A DNA stretch of 5,474 nucleotides from Treponema sp. (lineage in GTDB: Bacteria > Spirochaetota > Spirochaetia > Treponematales > Breznakiellaceae): the NCBI GenBank assembly GCA_009786715.1, contig WQRN01000078.1, forward strand, positions 1 to 5,474, read 5' to 3'. Both the position numbers and the translations under genes were made by a program. Under the pieces are notes generated by a model. That model searched no databases. It saw only the letters and a program-made list of their open reading frames with translations, and was not told the origin of the DNA. Below, in pieces: positions 1 through 5,191 of this stretch (the first letter of the stretch is position 1; each line of letters begins with the position of its first letter).

Positions 1-1218
1 ATGAAGGAACATCTTCGTTTCGCGATTGCCTATTGGCACAGTTTCTGCGGCGAAGGCGGCGACCCCTTTGGTCCCGGCACATTGAAATTCCCGTGGAACG
101 AGGGCGCGAAAGACCCGATGGACGCAGCCGACAGAAAAATGGACGCGGCGTTTGAATTCTTTACAAAGATCGGCGCAGAATATTACGCGTTCCACGACAG
201 AGACATTGCTCCCGAAGGCGCAAACCCCGCCGAGAGCGAAAAAAACTTTATGACCCTAGTCGCGAAAGCGAAAAAGCTTCAGGGCGAAACAGGCGTTAAA
301 CTCCTTTGGGGAACAGCGAATGTTTTCAGTAATCCGCGCTTTATGAACGGAGCTGCGACCAATCCCGAATTCGGCGTTGTCGCGTTAGCCGCAACACAGG
401 TAAGAGCCGCGATTGACGCGACCATCGAACTTGGCGGCTTAGGCTACACATTCTGGGGCGGACGCGAAGGCTACATGAGTCTTCTTAACACAGACCTTAA
501 AAGAGAGAAAGACAATCTTGGCCGCTTCCTTACAATGGCAAGAGACTATGCCCGCAAACAGGGATTCAAAGGCGTGTTTTATATTGAACCGAAACCGATG
601 GAACCAACAAAACATCAATACGACTTTGACACAGAAACCGTTATCGGCTTCCTTCGCCAGCATGGTCTTGATAAAGATTTCCGCATGAACATCGAGGCGA
701 ACCACGCCGAGCTTGCAGGACATGAGTTCGCGCACGAGCTTGAAACAGCGGCAGTATCCGGCTTCTTCGGCTCTGTAGACGCAAACCGCGGCGATTGGGT
801 AAACGGCTGGGACACAGACCAGTTCCCGATGAGCTATTATGAAACAGCAATGGCGATGTACACAATTCTTAAGATTGGCGGCTTTAAAGAGGGCGGCTTA
901 AACTTCGACTCAAAAATCCGCAGAAACTCGGTAGACCCGGCAGACCTCTTTGTCGCGCACATCGGCGGCATGGACTGTTTCGCGGTTGGGCTGCAAATCG
1001 CCCAGCGCATGATCGACGACGGCACAATCCCCAACTTTGTGAAGGATCGTTATGCGTCATTCACAAGCGGCGACGGCGCGAAGTTCTCCAAAGGCGAACT
1101 TACCTTAGACCAGCTTGCGAAGATTGGAACCGACGCAGGCTACGGCAAAACGGGAATCACAAGCGGCAAGCAGGAATATTTAGAGAATGTTCTTAACAGC
1201 TATTTACTTGGTTTATAA
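1..1218 (+). CDS. xylA: Xylose isomerase (class II), 5'-truncated by the window edge
   Basis: This cytoplasmic, metal-dependent enzyme interconverts D-xylose and D-xylulose (and D-glucose and D-fructose), the first step of xylose catabolism. The 405 visible residues hold every signature of the long class II family: FHDRD with proton-shuttle His65 and Asp68, YIEPKP with metal ligand Glu196 and Lys198, NIEANH with Glu232 and His235, SVDANRGD with Asp260, WDTDQFP with Asp271 and Asp273, and NFDSK with Asp303. Each lies exactly 36 residues before its position in the usual class II numbering (His101, Asp104, Glu232, Glu268, His271, Asp296, Asp307, Asp309, Asp339). The ATG at position 1 is therefore almost certainly an internal methionine, with about 36 residues upstream of the window. 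The C-terminus is intact and ends in TAA just before a strong terminator. No xylulokinase or xylose transporter is visible. No active-site residue is missing. Confidence 0.97.
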   Translation: MKEHLRFAIAYWHSFCGEGGDPFGPGTLKFPWNEGAKDPMDAADRKMDAAFEFFTKIGAEYYAFHDRDIAPEGANPAESEKNFMTLVAKAKKLQGETGVKLLWGTANVFSNPRFMNGAATNPEFGVVALAATQVRAAIDATIELGGLGYTFWGGREGYMSLLNTDLKREKDNLGRFLTMARDYARKQGFKGVFYIEPKPMEPTKHQYDFDTETVIGFLRQHGLDKDFRMNIEANHAELAGHEFAHELETAAVSGFFGSVDANRGDWVNGWDTDQFPMSYYETAMAMYTILKIGGFKEGGLNFDSKIRRNSVDPADLFVAHIGGMDCFAVGLQIAQRMIDDGTIPNFVKDRYASFTSGDGAKFSKGELTLDQLAKIGTDAGYGKTGITSGKQEYLENVLNSYLLGL

Positions 1219-1240
1219 TTAGACAATTCCCGTGAATCAG

Positions 1241-1270
1241 AAAGCCCTCGGTTATCCGGGGGCTTTTTTT
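1241..1270 (+). terminator. Intrinsic terminator after xylA
   Basis: A 9-bp stem (AGCCCTCGG at 1243-1251 pairing with CCGGGGGCT at 1256-1264, one G-U pair) closes a TTAT tetraloop and is followed by a run of seven T (1264-1270). It lies 23 bp past the xylA stop codon. The T-run overlaps the TAA stop of the convergent lipoprotein gene (1269-1271). On the minus strand the hairpin is followed only by TTTC, so it should work mainly for xylA and at best weakly for the opposite transcript. Confidence 0.9.
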
Positions 1271-2108
1271 ATTGCGCGTTACGCGCCACACGAAAACCTA
1301 CATAATTGTTTTTAAAAAGCGGCTGATATCCGCTTCGGTATGACGAATGAAGACTGACTCCGCTTGAACTCCAGCCGCCGCCTCTTATTACGCGGACAGA
1401 ACCTGTATTTACGTTTAAAGTATCAGAATTCACATCGTTTGGATTATCCCAGCACCATTCCCACACGTTTCCATGCATATCAAATAAACCCCAGGCATTC
1501 GCGGCAAATGTGCCGACAGGAGTTGTCTTCGCTCTATATTCACCCCGGACATTGGTGTTATACGCATATCGCCCGTCATAATTCGCTTGATTTGAAGAAA
1601 TGGTGTTCCCGGTATTAAACGGCGTCGTTGTCCCGGCTCGGCAGGCATATTCCCATTCATCGTCAGTAGGCAGACGGTAACCGTTCGCGCCGCGGTTCCA
1701 GGTAACATAATTATCTTCCCGTTTATAAACAGGAGTTAAACCTTCCCTCTCGCTGAGCCGGTTACAGTAATCGACAGCGTCGCTCCATGTCACATTTTCC
1801 ACAGGCAAAGCATCACCCTTAAAATAACTGGGATTCGTATCCATTACTTCCTGATACTCGTTCTGGGTAACAGCATAAACGCCGAGATAAAATGAATCCA
1901 CGTCTATTTGGCGGTATGTATTACTGTTTCTATTTATAAGAATCATATAATACCCGTCGTTAAGAAGTACCATTTTAGTAATTTGCTTCATATAAATTTT
2001 AGGTATTTCAACAATTTTCGGCTCTTCTACAACAACAACGATTTCCTGCTTGGAAACGCATGTAGTGAGCAAAAAACACGCTATTGCGAAAATGGCAAAT
2101 TTCTTCAT
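1269..2108 (-). CDS. Predicted lipoprotein with formylglycine-generating-enzyme (FGE/sulfatase-modifying factor) fold, lacking the catalytic cysteines
   Basis: The 279-residue protein begins with a short lipoprotein signal (KK, then a hydrophobic core) ending in a loose lipobox LTTC, so Cys17 is the likely lipidated residue and the protein should be tethered to a membrane facing the periplasm or cell surface. A linker rich in V, E, K and P (21-40) leads to the FGE-type domain (about 45-277). It shows FYLGVYAVTQNEY (73-85), NVTWSDAVDYCNRLS (105-119), GYRLPTDDEWEYACRAG (143-159), GLFDMHGNVWEWCWD (207-221), RGGGW (242-246) and GFRVA (271-275). True FGE enzymes use two cysteines between the RGG motif and the GFR motif; here the last cysteine is Cys219, so formylglycine-forming activity is unlikely and a binding or structural role is more plausible. 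The gene lies 48 bp after the aminotransferase on the same strand. No clear Shine-Dalgarno precedes the ATG, but the signal peptide supports this start. Confidence 0.9.
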   Translation of the reverse strand: MKKFAIFAIACFLLTTCVSKQEIVVVVEEPKIVEIPKIYMKQITKMVLLNDGYYMILINRNSNTYRQIDVDSFYLGVYAVTQNEYQEVMDTNPSYFKGDALPVENVTWSDAVDYCNRLSEREGLTPVYKREDNYVTWNRGANGYRLPTDDEWEYACRAGTTTPFNTGNTISSNQANYDGRYAYNTNVRGEYRAKTTPVGTFAANAWGLFDMHGNVWEWCWDNPNDVNSDTLNVNTGSVRVIRGGGWSSSGVSLHSSYRSGYQPLFKNNYVGFRVARNAQ

Positions 2109-2155
2109 TACTATGAGTATCGGAAGGTTTTATGAGTGAATAAAGCGGGAAAATT

Positions 2156-2161
2156 ATTATA
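2156..2161 (-). promoter_or_regulatory. Possible -10 box for the FGE-fold lipoprotein gene
   Basis: Read on the minus strand this is a perfect TATAAT, overlapping the stop codon of the upstream aminotransferase. It would start transcription near 2150, about 40 bases before the lipoprotein ATG. No convincing -35 hexamer lies 16-18 bp upstream; that interval is filled by a 16-bp GC-rich palindrome. The gene may instead be read through from the aminotransferase, since no terminator separates the two. Confidence 0.35.
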
Positions 2162-3290
2162 CGCGCCGCGTGCACGCGGCTAGCGTATCACAAACAACAT
2201 CCGCGTCTTCAACTGTCATCGTGGGATATAAGGGAAGCGTCAGCTCGTGGGCGCAGATGTATTGTGCTTTGGGCGTTGGGTTAACCTTGTCTTTGTACGC
2301 GCTGAAACTTTGAATCGCGGGGTAATGTATGCTTGTTTGAATCCCGGCTTGTTTCATAGATTCTATAACCGCCATTCTGTCAATTTTTTCTGAAAGTAAA
2401 ATTGGCATAATGTGATAATTCGGTTTACCGCGCGAAAAATTCCTGAATGGAATTGAGATTAATGGATTGCTGTCTAATCTGCTGTAATAATGTTCAACAA
2501 TTTTTTTGCGCTTTTCGTTTGCTTCGTTTAGTTTTTGCAGTTGAACAAGACCAAGAGCCGAACCTATCTCGTTAATACGGTAATTAAAACCGGCGGATTC
2601 AACATCGTAAGTAGCCGCTCTTCCTTTGTATCGATCAAACGAAGGGACAGACATTCCATGAGAGCGCAGGAGCCTGCATTTTTCTAACAATTCAGCATTT
2701 CGGATAACAATCATGCCGCCTTCGCCTATCGCGATGTTTTTATTAGCGTAAAAACTGAAGGCGGCAATGTCACCGAATGTACCAAGGCTTCTGCCATTGT
2801 AATCCGATCCCGGAGAATGAGCGCAGTCTTCGATTAAAAGCAGGTTGTGTTTTTTGCATAAAGCGGTAATTCGATCCATGTCGCAGGCAAAACCGGCATA
2901 ATGGACAATTATCACCGCTTTTGTTTTTGGAGTAATCCGCGATTCAATATCGGCAGGGTCCATAGACCAGTCTTCCATTGAGGTGATATCCGCAAGCACA
3001 TTCTGCGCGCCCGCCATATTCACAACATTTTGGTCTGCAATAAACGTAAGCGAAGGCGTGATTACCTCATCGCCGCTGCCGATACCAAGCGCCAAAAGCG
3101 CCATGTGCAGGGCGGAGGTGCAGTTTGAGACTGCAAGGCTCTTTGCGCCGTGTCCTAAAAAATCAGAAAAAGCGGATTCAAAGGTAAAAGTTTTTTCGCT
3201 GACTGCAAGCCAGCCTGAATCAAGCACATCTTTAACAGCCTGATACTCTCTTTCGTCGTAGTTAATTTTATAAAGCTGTACTCGCCACAT
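2157..3290 (-). CDS. DegT/DnrJ/EryC1/StrS-family PLP-dependent aminotransferase
   Basis: Enzymes of this family are cytoplasmic and usually transfer an amino group from glutamate to a keto-sugar nucleotide, making amino sugars for surface glycans. The 377-residue length is typical. Visible family marks are the N-terminal YDEREYQAVKDVLDSGWLA region (11-29), SNCTSALHMAL (55-65) for cofactor phosphate binding, GDEVITPSLTF (73-83), HYAGFACDMD (130-139), EDCAHS (154-159) with Asp155 expected to contact the PLP ring nitrogen, FSFYANKN (178-185) with Lys184 as the Schiff-base lysine, GEGGM (189-193), and FNYRINEIGSALG (235-247). The HYAG and FSFYANKN wording resembles the ArnB-like branch, but the substrate cannot be assigned: no nucleotide-sugar genes are nearby. 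The start fits the family N-terminus and lies only 5 bases from a palindromic -10 box, with no Shine-Dalgarno visible, so a very short leader or leaderless mRNA is possible. Confidence 0.95.
   Translation of the reverse strand: MWRVQLYKINYDEREYQAVKDVLDSGWLAVSEKTFTFESAFSDFLGHGAKSLAVSNCTSALHMALLALGIGSGDEVITPSLTFIADQNVVNMAGAQNVLADITSMEDWSMDPADIESRITPKTKAVIIVHYAGFACDMDRITALCKKHNLLLIEDCAHSPGSDYNGRSLGTFGDIAAFSFYANKNIAIGEGGMIVIRNAELLEKCRLLRSHGMSVPSFDRYKGRAATYDVESAGFNYRINEIGSALGLVQLQKLNEANEKRKKIVEHYYSRLDSNPLISIPFRNFSRGKPNYHIMPILLSEKIDRMAVIESMKQAGIQTSIHYPAIQSFSAYKDKVNPTPKAQYICAHELTLPLYPTMTVEDADVVCDTLAACTRRV
2165..2180. repeat. Perfect 16-bp palindrome at the 3' end of the aminotransferase gene
   Basis: GCCGCGTGCACGCGGC is its own reverse complement. 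It lies within the last codons of the aminotransferase (encoding the AACTRRV tail) and just upstream of a TATAAT on the minus strand. As RNA it could fold into a 6-bp GC stem with a TGCA loop. The following bases (GCGTATAATAATTTT) are AT-rich but lack a proper U-run, so it is not a classic terminator. A dimeric-repressor operator is an alternative reading. Confidence 0.6.
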
Positions 3291-3295
3291 GGTTT

Positions 3296-3305
3296 ATTAT
3301 ATAAT
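3296..3305. promoter_or_regulatory. Symmetric -10 box shared by two divergent genes
   Basis: ATTATATAAT is a perfect palindrome that gives TATAAT on the plus strand (3300-3305) and TATAAT on the minus strand (3301 down to 3296). It sits between the aminotransferase start (3290, minus) and the aldolase start (3313, plus), which have no other shared regulatory space. Usual -10 to +1 spacing predicts plus transcripts starting near 3312 and minus transcripts near 3289-3290, practically on the two start codons. The plus -35 candidate (TGTACT, 3277-3282) is poor. This is inference from sequence symmetry. Confidence 0.45.
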
Positions 3306-3312
3306 TATTAGC

Positions 3313-3972
3313 ATGACAATGCCAATAGAAATTCAAGATGAAATCGCGAAGGAAGGAATTATTGCGGTTTTAGAGATAGAGAAAGAGGAAAACGCCGTTC
3401 CGACAGCGAAGGCGCTTCTTGAAGGAGGGGTCAGAGTAATTGAACTCGCGCTGCGTACTGCAGCAGCGCTTCCTTCAATTTCGTTGATCGCGAAAGAAGT
3501 TCCGCAGATGTTTATCGGCGTTGGAACAATCATTGAGCCGGGACAGGCGGCTAAAGTAAAAAATGAAAATGGTGTGCGTTTCGGCGTCTCTCCGGGGATT
3601 AATTCTGAAATTGTTAAAGAGGCGATTGCCGCAGGATTACCTTTCGCTCCGGGAATCGCAACACCGAGCGAAATTGAACAGGCGGTTTCTCTTGGCTGCC
3701 GTGTTGTAAAATTCTTCCCCGCCGAAGGCATGGGAGGACTAAACTTTTTAAAAAGCATTAACGCCCCGTACAATCATCTTGGCATGAGATATATTCCGCT
3801 CGGCGGCGTCTCGCCTGAAAACCTTTCAAGTTACGCGCAATTTAAATCTGTGCTTGCAATCGGCGGAAGCTGGATCGCGACAAAAGAGCTAATAAACGCG
3901 CAGAATTGGGCGGAAATAACTAAAAGAGCTAAAGAGGCAAAAGGAATTTGGAATGAATGCCGCCGGGTTTGA
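3313..3972 (+). CDS. eda: KDPG/KHG aldolase (2-dehydro-3-deoxy-6-phosphogluconate aldolase / 4-hydroxy-2-oxoglutarate aldolase)
   Basis: This class I aldolase cleaves 2-keto-3-deoxy-6-phosphogluconate to pyruvate and glyceraldehyde-3-phosphate, the last step of the Entner-Doudoroff and hexuronate routes, and may also act on 4-hydroxy-2-oxoglutarate. Numbered from the ATG at 3313 (219 residues), the family marks are GIIAVLE (15-21), GGVRVIELALRT (38-49) with catalytic Glu44 and substrate-binding Arg48, GVGT (69-72), SPG (93-95), KFFPAE (133-138) with Schiff-base Lys133, GGVSPEN (164-170) and the phosphate-binding IGGSW (183-187). An in-frame ATG at 3289 would add eight residues (MVYYIIIS) outside the family's usual N-terminus and overlap the divergent gene's start codon. 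The ATGs at 3313 or 3319 give lengths closer to the E. coli enzyme (213). No Shine-Dalgarno distinguishes them. No KDG kinase or uronate gene accompanies it, and it is monocistronic here. Confidence 0.94.
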   Translation: MTMPIEIQDEIAKEGIIAVLEIEKEENAVPTAKALLEGGVRVIELALRTAAALPSISLIAKEVPQMFIGVGTIIEPGQAAKVKNENGVRFGVSPGINSEIVKEAIAAGLPFAPGIATPSEIEQAVSLGCRVVKFFPAEGMGGLNFLKSINAPYNHLGMRYIPLGGVSPENLSSYAQFKSVLAIGGSWIATKELINAQNWAEITKRAKEAKGIWNECRRV

Positions 3973-3988
3973 ATGAAACACAACGGCG
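3961..3988. other. Weak inverted repeat between the convergent eda and LRR-lipoprotein genes
   Basis: CGCCG (3961-3965) pairs with CGGCG (3984-3988), and inside it GTTT (3967-3970) pairs with AAAC (3976-3979), giving an interrupted hairpin spanning the eda stop codon. Neither side is followed by a real T-run, so a terminator role is doubtful. It is the only structured element in the 23-bp gap where two convergent transcripts must end. Confidence 0.25.
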
Positions 3989-3995
3989 AATGTAT

Positions 3996-4862
3996 TTACT
4001 GAAGCAATACCCAGGAATCGCCTGCAAAACCGTACCTGCCTGCCTGCATTCCATGCGCTTCATAAAATACCTTAAACTGCGCTCCATTTGTTCCCAGAGA
4101 GGTGCCGCTTTCGATATTAACATTATCACCTAACTGTATGCGAATAATATCGTTCTTATAAAACGCGGCGCTTTTTATAGTTTTAATATTATCAGGAAGA
4201 ACAATAATGGTTATGTAATTATCAGAAAACACCCCTTCCGTAATAGTTTCTAATCCTGTTCCAATATTTAATTCACTAATATAGTTATTCTGAAACGCGG
4301 CTATCCCTATAGATTCAACCGAATCTGGAATACTGAGCGTTTGTATACTGCAATTGGTAAATGCGAAACGCCCAATCTGCTTCAGGTTTGCAGGAAGCGT
4401 CACTCCGCAGATACTTTTATCAAAAAACACATCGTCATCTATTTTAGTAACAGGCTTCCCCTGGCATGTGCTGGGAATAATTAGATGGCTCGAATAATAA
4501 CTTGTATATTTTGTTAGAATTGCCTCATTGCCGGAAACGTCAAAAATAAAATTACCGCTTGCGCCGTCATCCCACGCGGCGGTAAATTCAATATCATAAT
4601 ATCCGACTGTTACAGTATCACCGGGTTCGTAAATTTCGTCGTCGTACCACCAACCCAGAAACGTATAGCCAGGGTTTACAAGACTTCCCTTTCCCATTAC
4701 AACTACGCTGTCGCCGTAACTATAAACAGCAGAATCAACAGGCGGTTCGCCGCTCGTTGAAGAGCCGGAATTATAAATTACCTGAACATCCTCATAAGGA
4801 AAACAGGAACCGATAAACACCGTAATTAATGCAATAAGAGATAAAATAATGAATTTCTTCAT
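3996..4862 (-). CDS. Surface lipoprotein with InlB-type B-repeat and BspA-type leucine-rich repeats
   Basis: The 288-residue protein has a clear lipoprotein signal peptide (MKK, hydrophobic core, lipobox IGSC, lipidated Cys20). Residues about 27-97 resemble the Listeria/Bacteroides InlB B-repeat: a FLGWW block (68-72), YEPGD (78-82) and TAAW (94-97). Next comes a BspA-like LRR array with an exact 22-residue period: units at 150-171, 172-193, 194-215 and 216-237, a degenerate entry unit before (about 127-149) and a decayed unit after (238-260). Typical unit wording is LSIPDSVESIGIAAFQNN. The tail, with HGMQAGRYGFAGDSW (270-284), looks like a capping segment. Such proteins generally bind host or microbial surface molecules; the ligand here is unknown. 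A Shine-Dalgarno-like CAGGCAGGT (4868-4876) precedes the ATG at good spacing. It is divergent from the small-lipoprotein/radical SAM operon. Confidence 0.92.
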   Translation of the reverse strand: MKKFIILSLIALITVFIGSCFPYEDVQVIYNSGSSTSGEPPVDSAVYSYGDSVVVMGKGSLVNPGYTFLGWWYDDEIYEPGDTVTVGYYDIEFTAAWDDGASGNFIFDVSGNEAILTKYTSYYSSHLIIPSTCQGKPVTKIDDDVFFDKSICGVTLPANLKQIGRFAFTNCSIQTLSIPDSVESIGIAAFQNNYISELNIGTGLETITEGVFSDNYITIIVLPDNIKTIKSAAFYKNDIIRIQLGDNVNIESGTSLGTNGAQFKVFYEAHGMQAGRYGFAGDSWVLLQ

Positions 4863-4966
4863 GATATACCTGCCTGATTACAATATAACACCAATCTCAT
4901 ACTTATTCCATGCTTTTTAATATTTTTAAATTTTAAAAAAACCTGTAATTTCATTAAAAAATAATA

Positions 4967-4972
4967 TATAAT
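4967..4972 (+). promoter_or_regulatory. -10 box for the small-lipoprotein/radical SAM operon
   Basis: A perfect TATAAT lies 29 bp upstream of the lipoprotein ATG and predicts a start near 4979 and a leader of about 23 bases holding the GGAGG site. The -35 region at normal spacing (TGTAAT, 4944-4949) is poor. The upstream DNA (4914-4941) is nearly pure A/T in T- and A-runs and could serve as an UP-type element. The same 139-bp intergenic stretch must also hold the promoter of the divergent LRR lipoprotein; the best minus-strand candidate is TATATT at 4887-4882, which is weak. Confidence 0.55.
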
Positions 4973-4991
4973 ACATGTAACCGCGTTATAT

Positions 4992-4996
4992 GGAGG
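4992..4996 (+). promoter_or_regulatory. Ribosome-binding site that fixes the small lipoprotein start
   Basis: GGAGG stands five bases before the ATG at 5002. An in-frame ATG at 4990 overlaps this site and has no Shine-Dalgarno of its own, so 5002 is the better start. This is the clearest ribosome-binding site in the window. Confidence 0.8.
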
Positions 4997-5001
4997 TTTT
5001 T

Positions 5002-5184
5002 ATGCAGATATTCCTTGAGAAGTTCCGTAAAATATCTAGAAAAATTTTTCTGTTTTTAGGAGTATCCGCGGTGTCTCTTGTATTCCAGGCCTGTTATGGG
5101 ATGCCTCCGGATGATTACCCTTATGATGAGGACTCAACAGAAACCGAATGCGAAGACGGATCTTCGGAAGAAAATCCCCAATAA
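5002..5184 (+). CDS. Small acidic lipoprotein, putative partner or substrate of the adjacent radical SAM enzyme
   Basis: The 60-residue protein has a long basic N-region (K7, R9, K10, R13, K14), a hydrophobic core (about 15-28) and a relaxed lipobox FQAC, with Cys31 as the predicted lipidated residue. The mature part is only about 30 residues. It opens with CYGMPPDDYPYDED and continues as a strongly acidic tail: 11 Asp/Glu, no Lys or Arg, a second cysteine (Cys50) and three tyrosines. From memory this matches the small putative lipoproteins of the 'rSAM/lipoprotein system' (TIGRFAM-type pair), where a short protein with a CYG-x-P-like start sits beside a dedicated radical SAM protein. The next gene begins 7 bp after the stop with no terminator between, which indicates one operon. 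A role as modification substrate is inference; it could simply be a co-expressed surface peptide. Confidence 0.82.
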   Translation: MQIFLEKFRKISRKIFLFLGVSAVSLVFQACYGMPPDDYPYDEDSTETECEDGSSEENPQ

Positions 5185-5191
5185 TAAATAG

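Noticed and set aside
439..1034. Several minus-strand open frames inside xylA.
   Set aside because: They are antisense shadows of a highly conserved gene, with low-complexity composition and no family resemblance.
2983..3243. Plus-strand open frame opposite the aminotransferase.
   Set aside because: It overlaps conserved family motifs of the aminotransferase on the other strand and has no recognisable features.
3289..3312. Eda start at the ATG at 3289, adding MVYYIIIS to the N-terminus.
   Set aside because: The extra residues lie outside the family's usual start, the codon overlaps the divergent gene's start codon, and the -10 palindrome falls inside it.
3961..3988. Bidirectional terminator between eda and the LRR lipoprotein.
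   Set aside because: The stem is interrupted and lacks a T-run on either strand, so it is listed only as a weak inverted repeat.
4035..4047. Three tandem CCTG units, with a related CAGGCAGG near the start of the same gene.
   Set aside because: Only three units, encoding ordinary residues (MQAGRY); no sign of a contingency tract, and the second copy fits a Shine-Dalgarno.
4990..5001. Small lipoprotein start at the ATG at 4990.
   Set aside because: GGAGG at 4992-4996 is correctly spaced for the ATG at 5002 and overlaps the earlier ATG, which has no ribosome-binding site.
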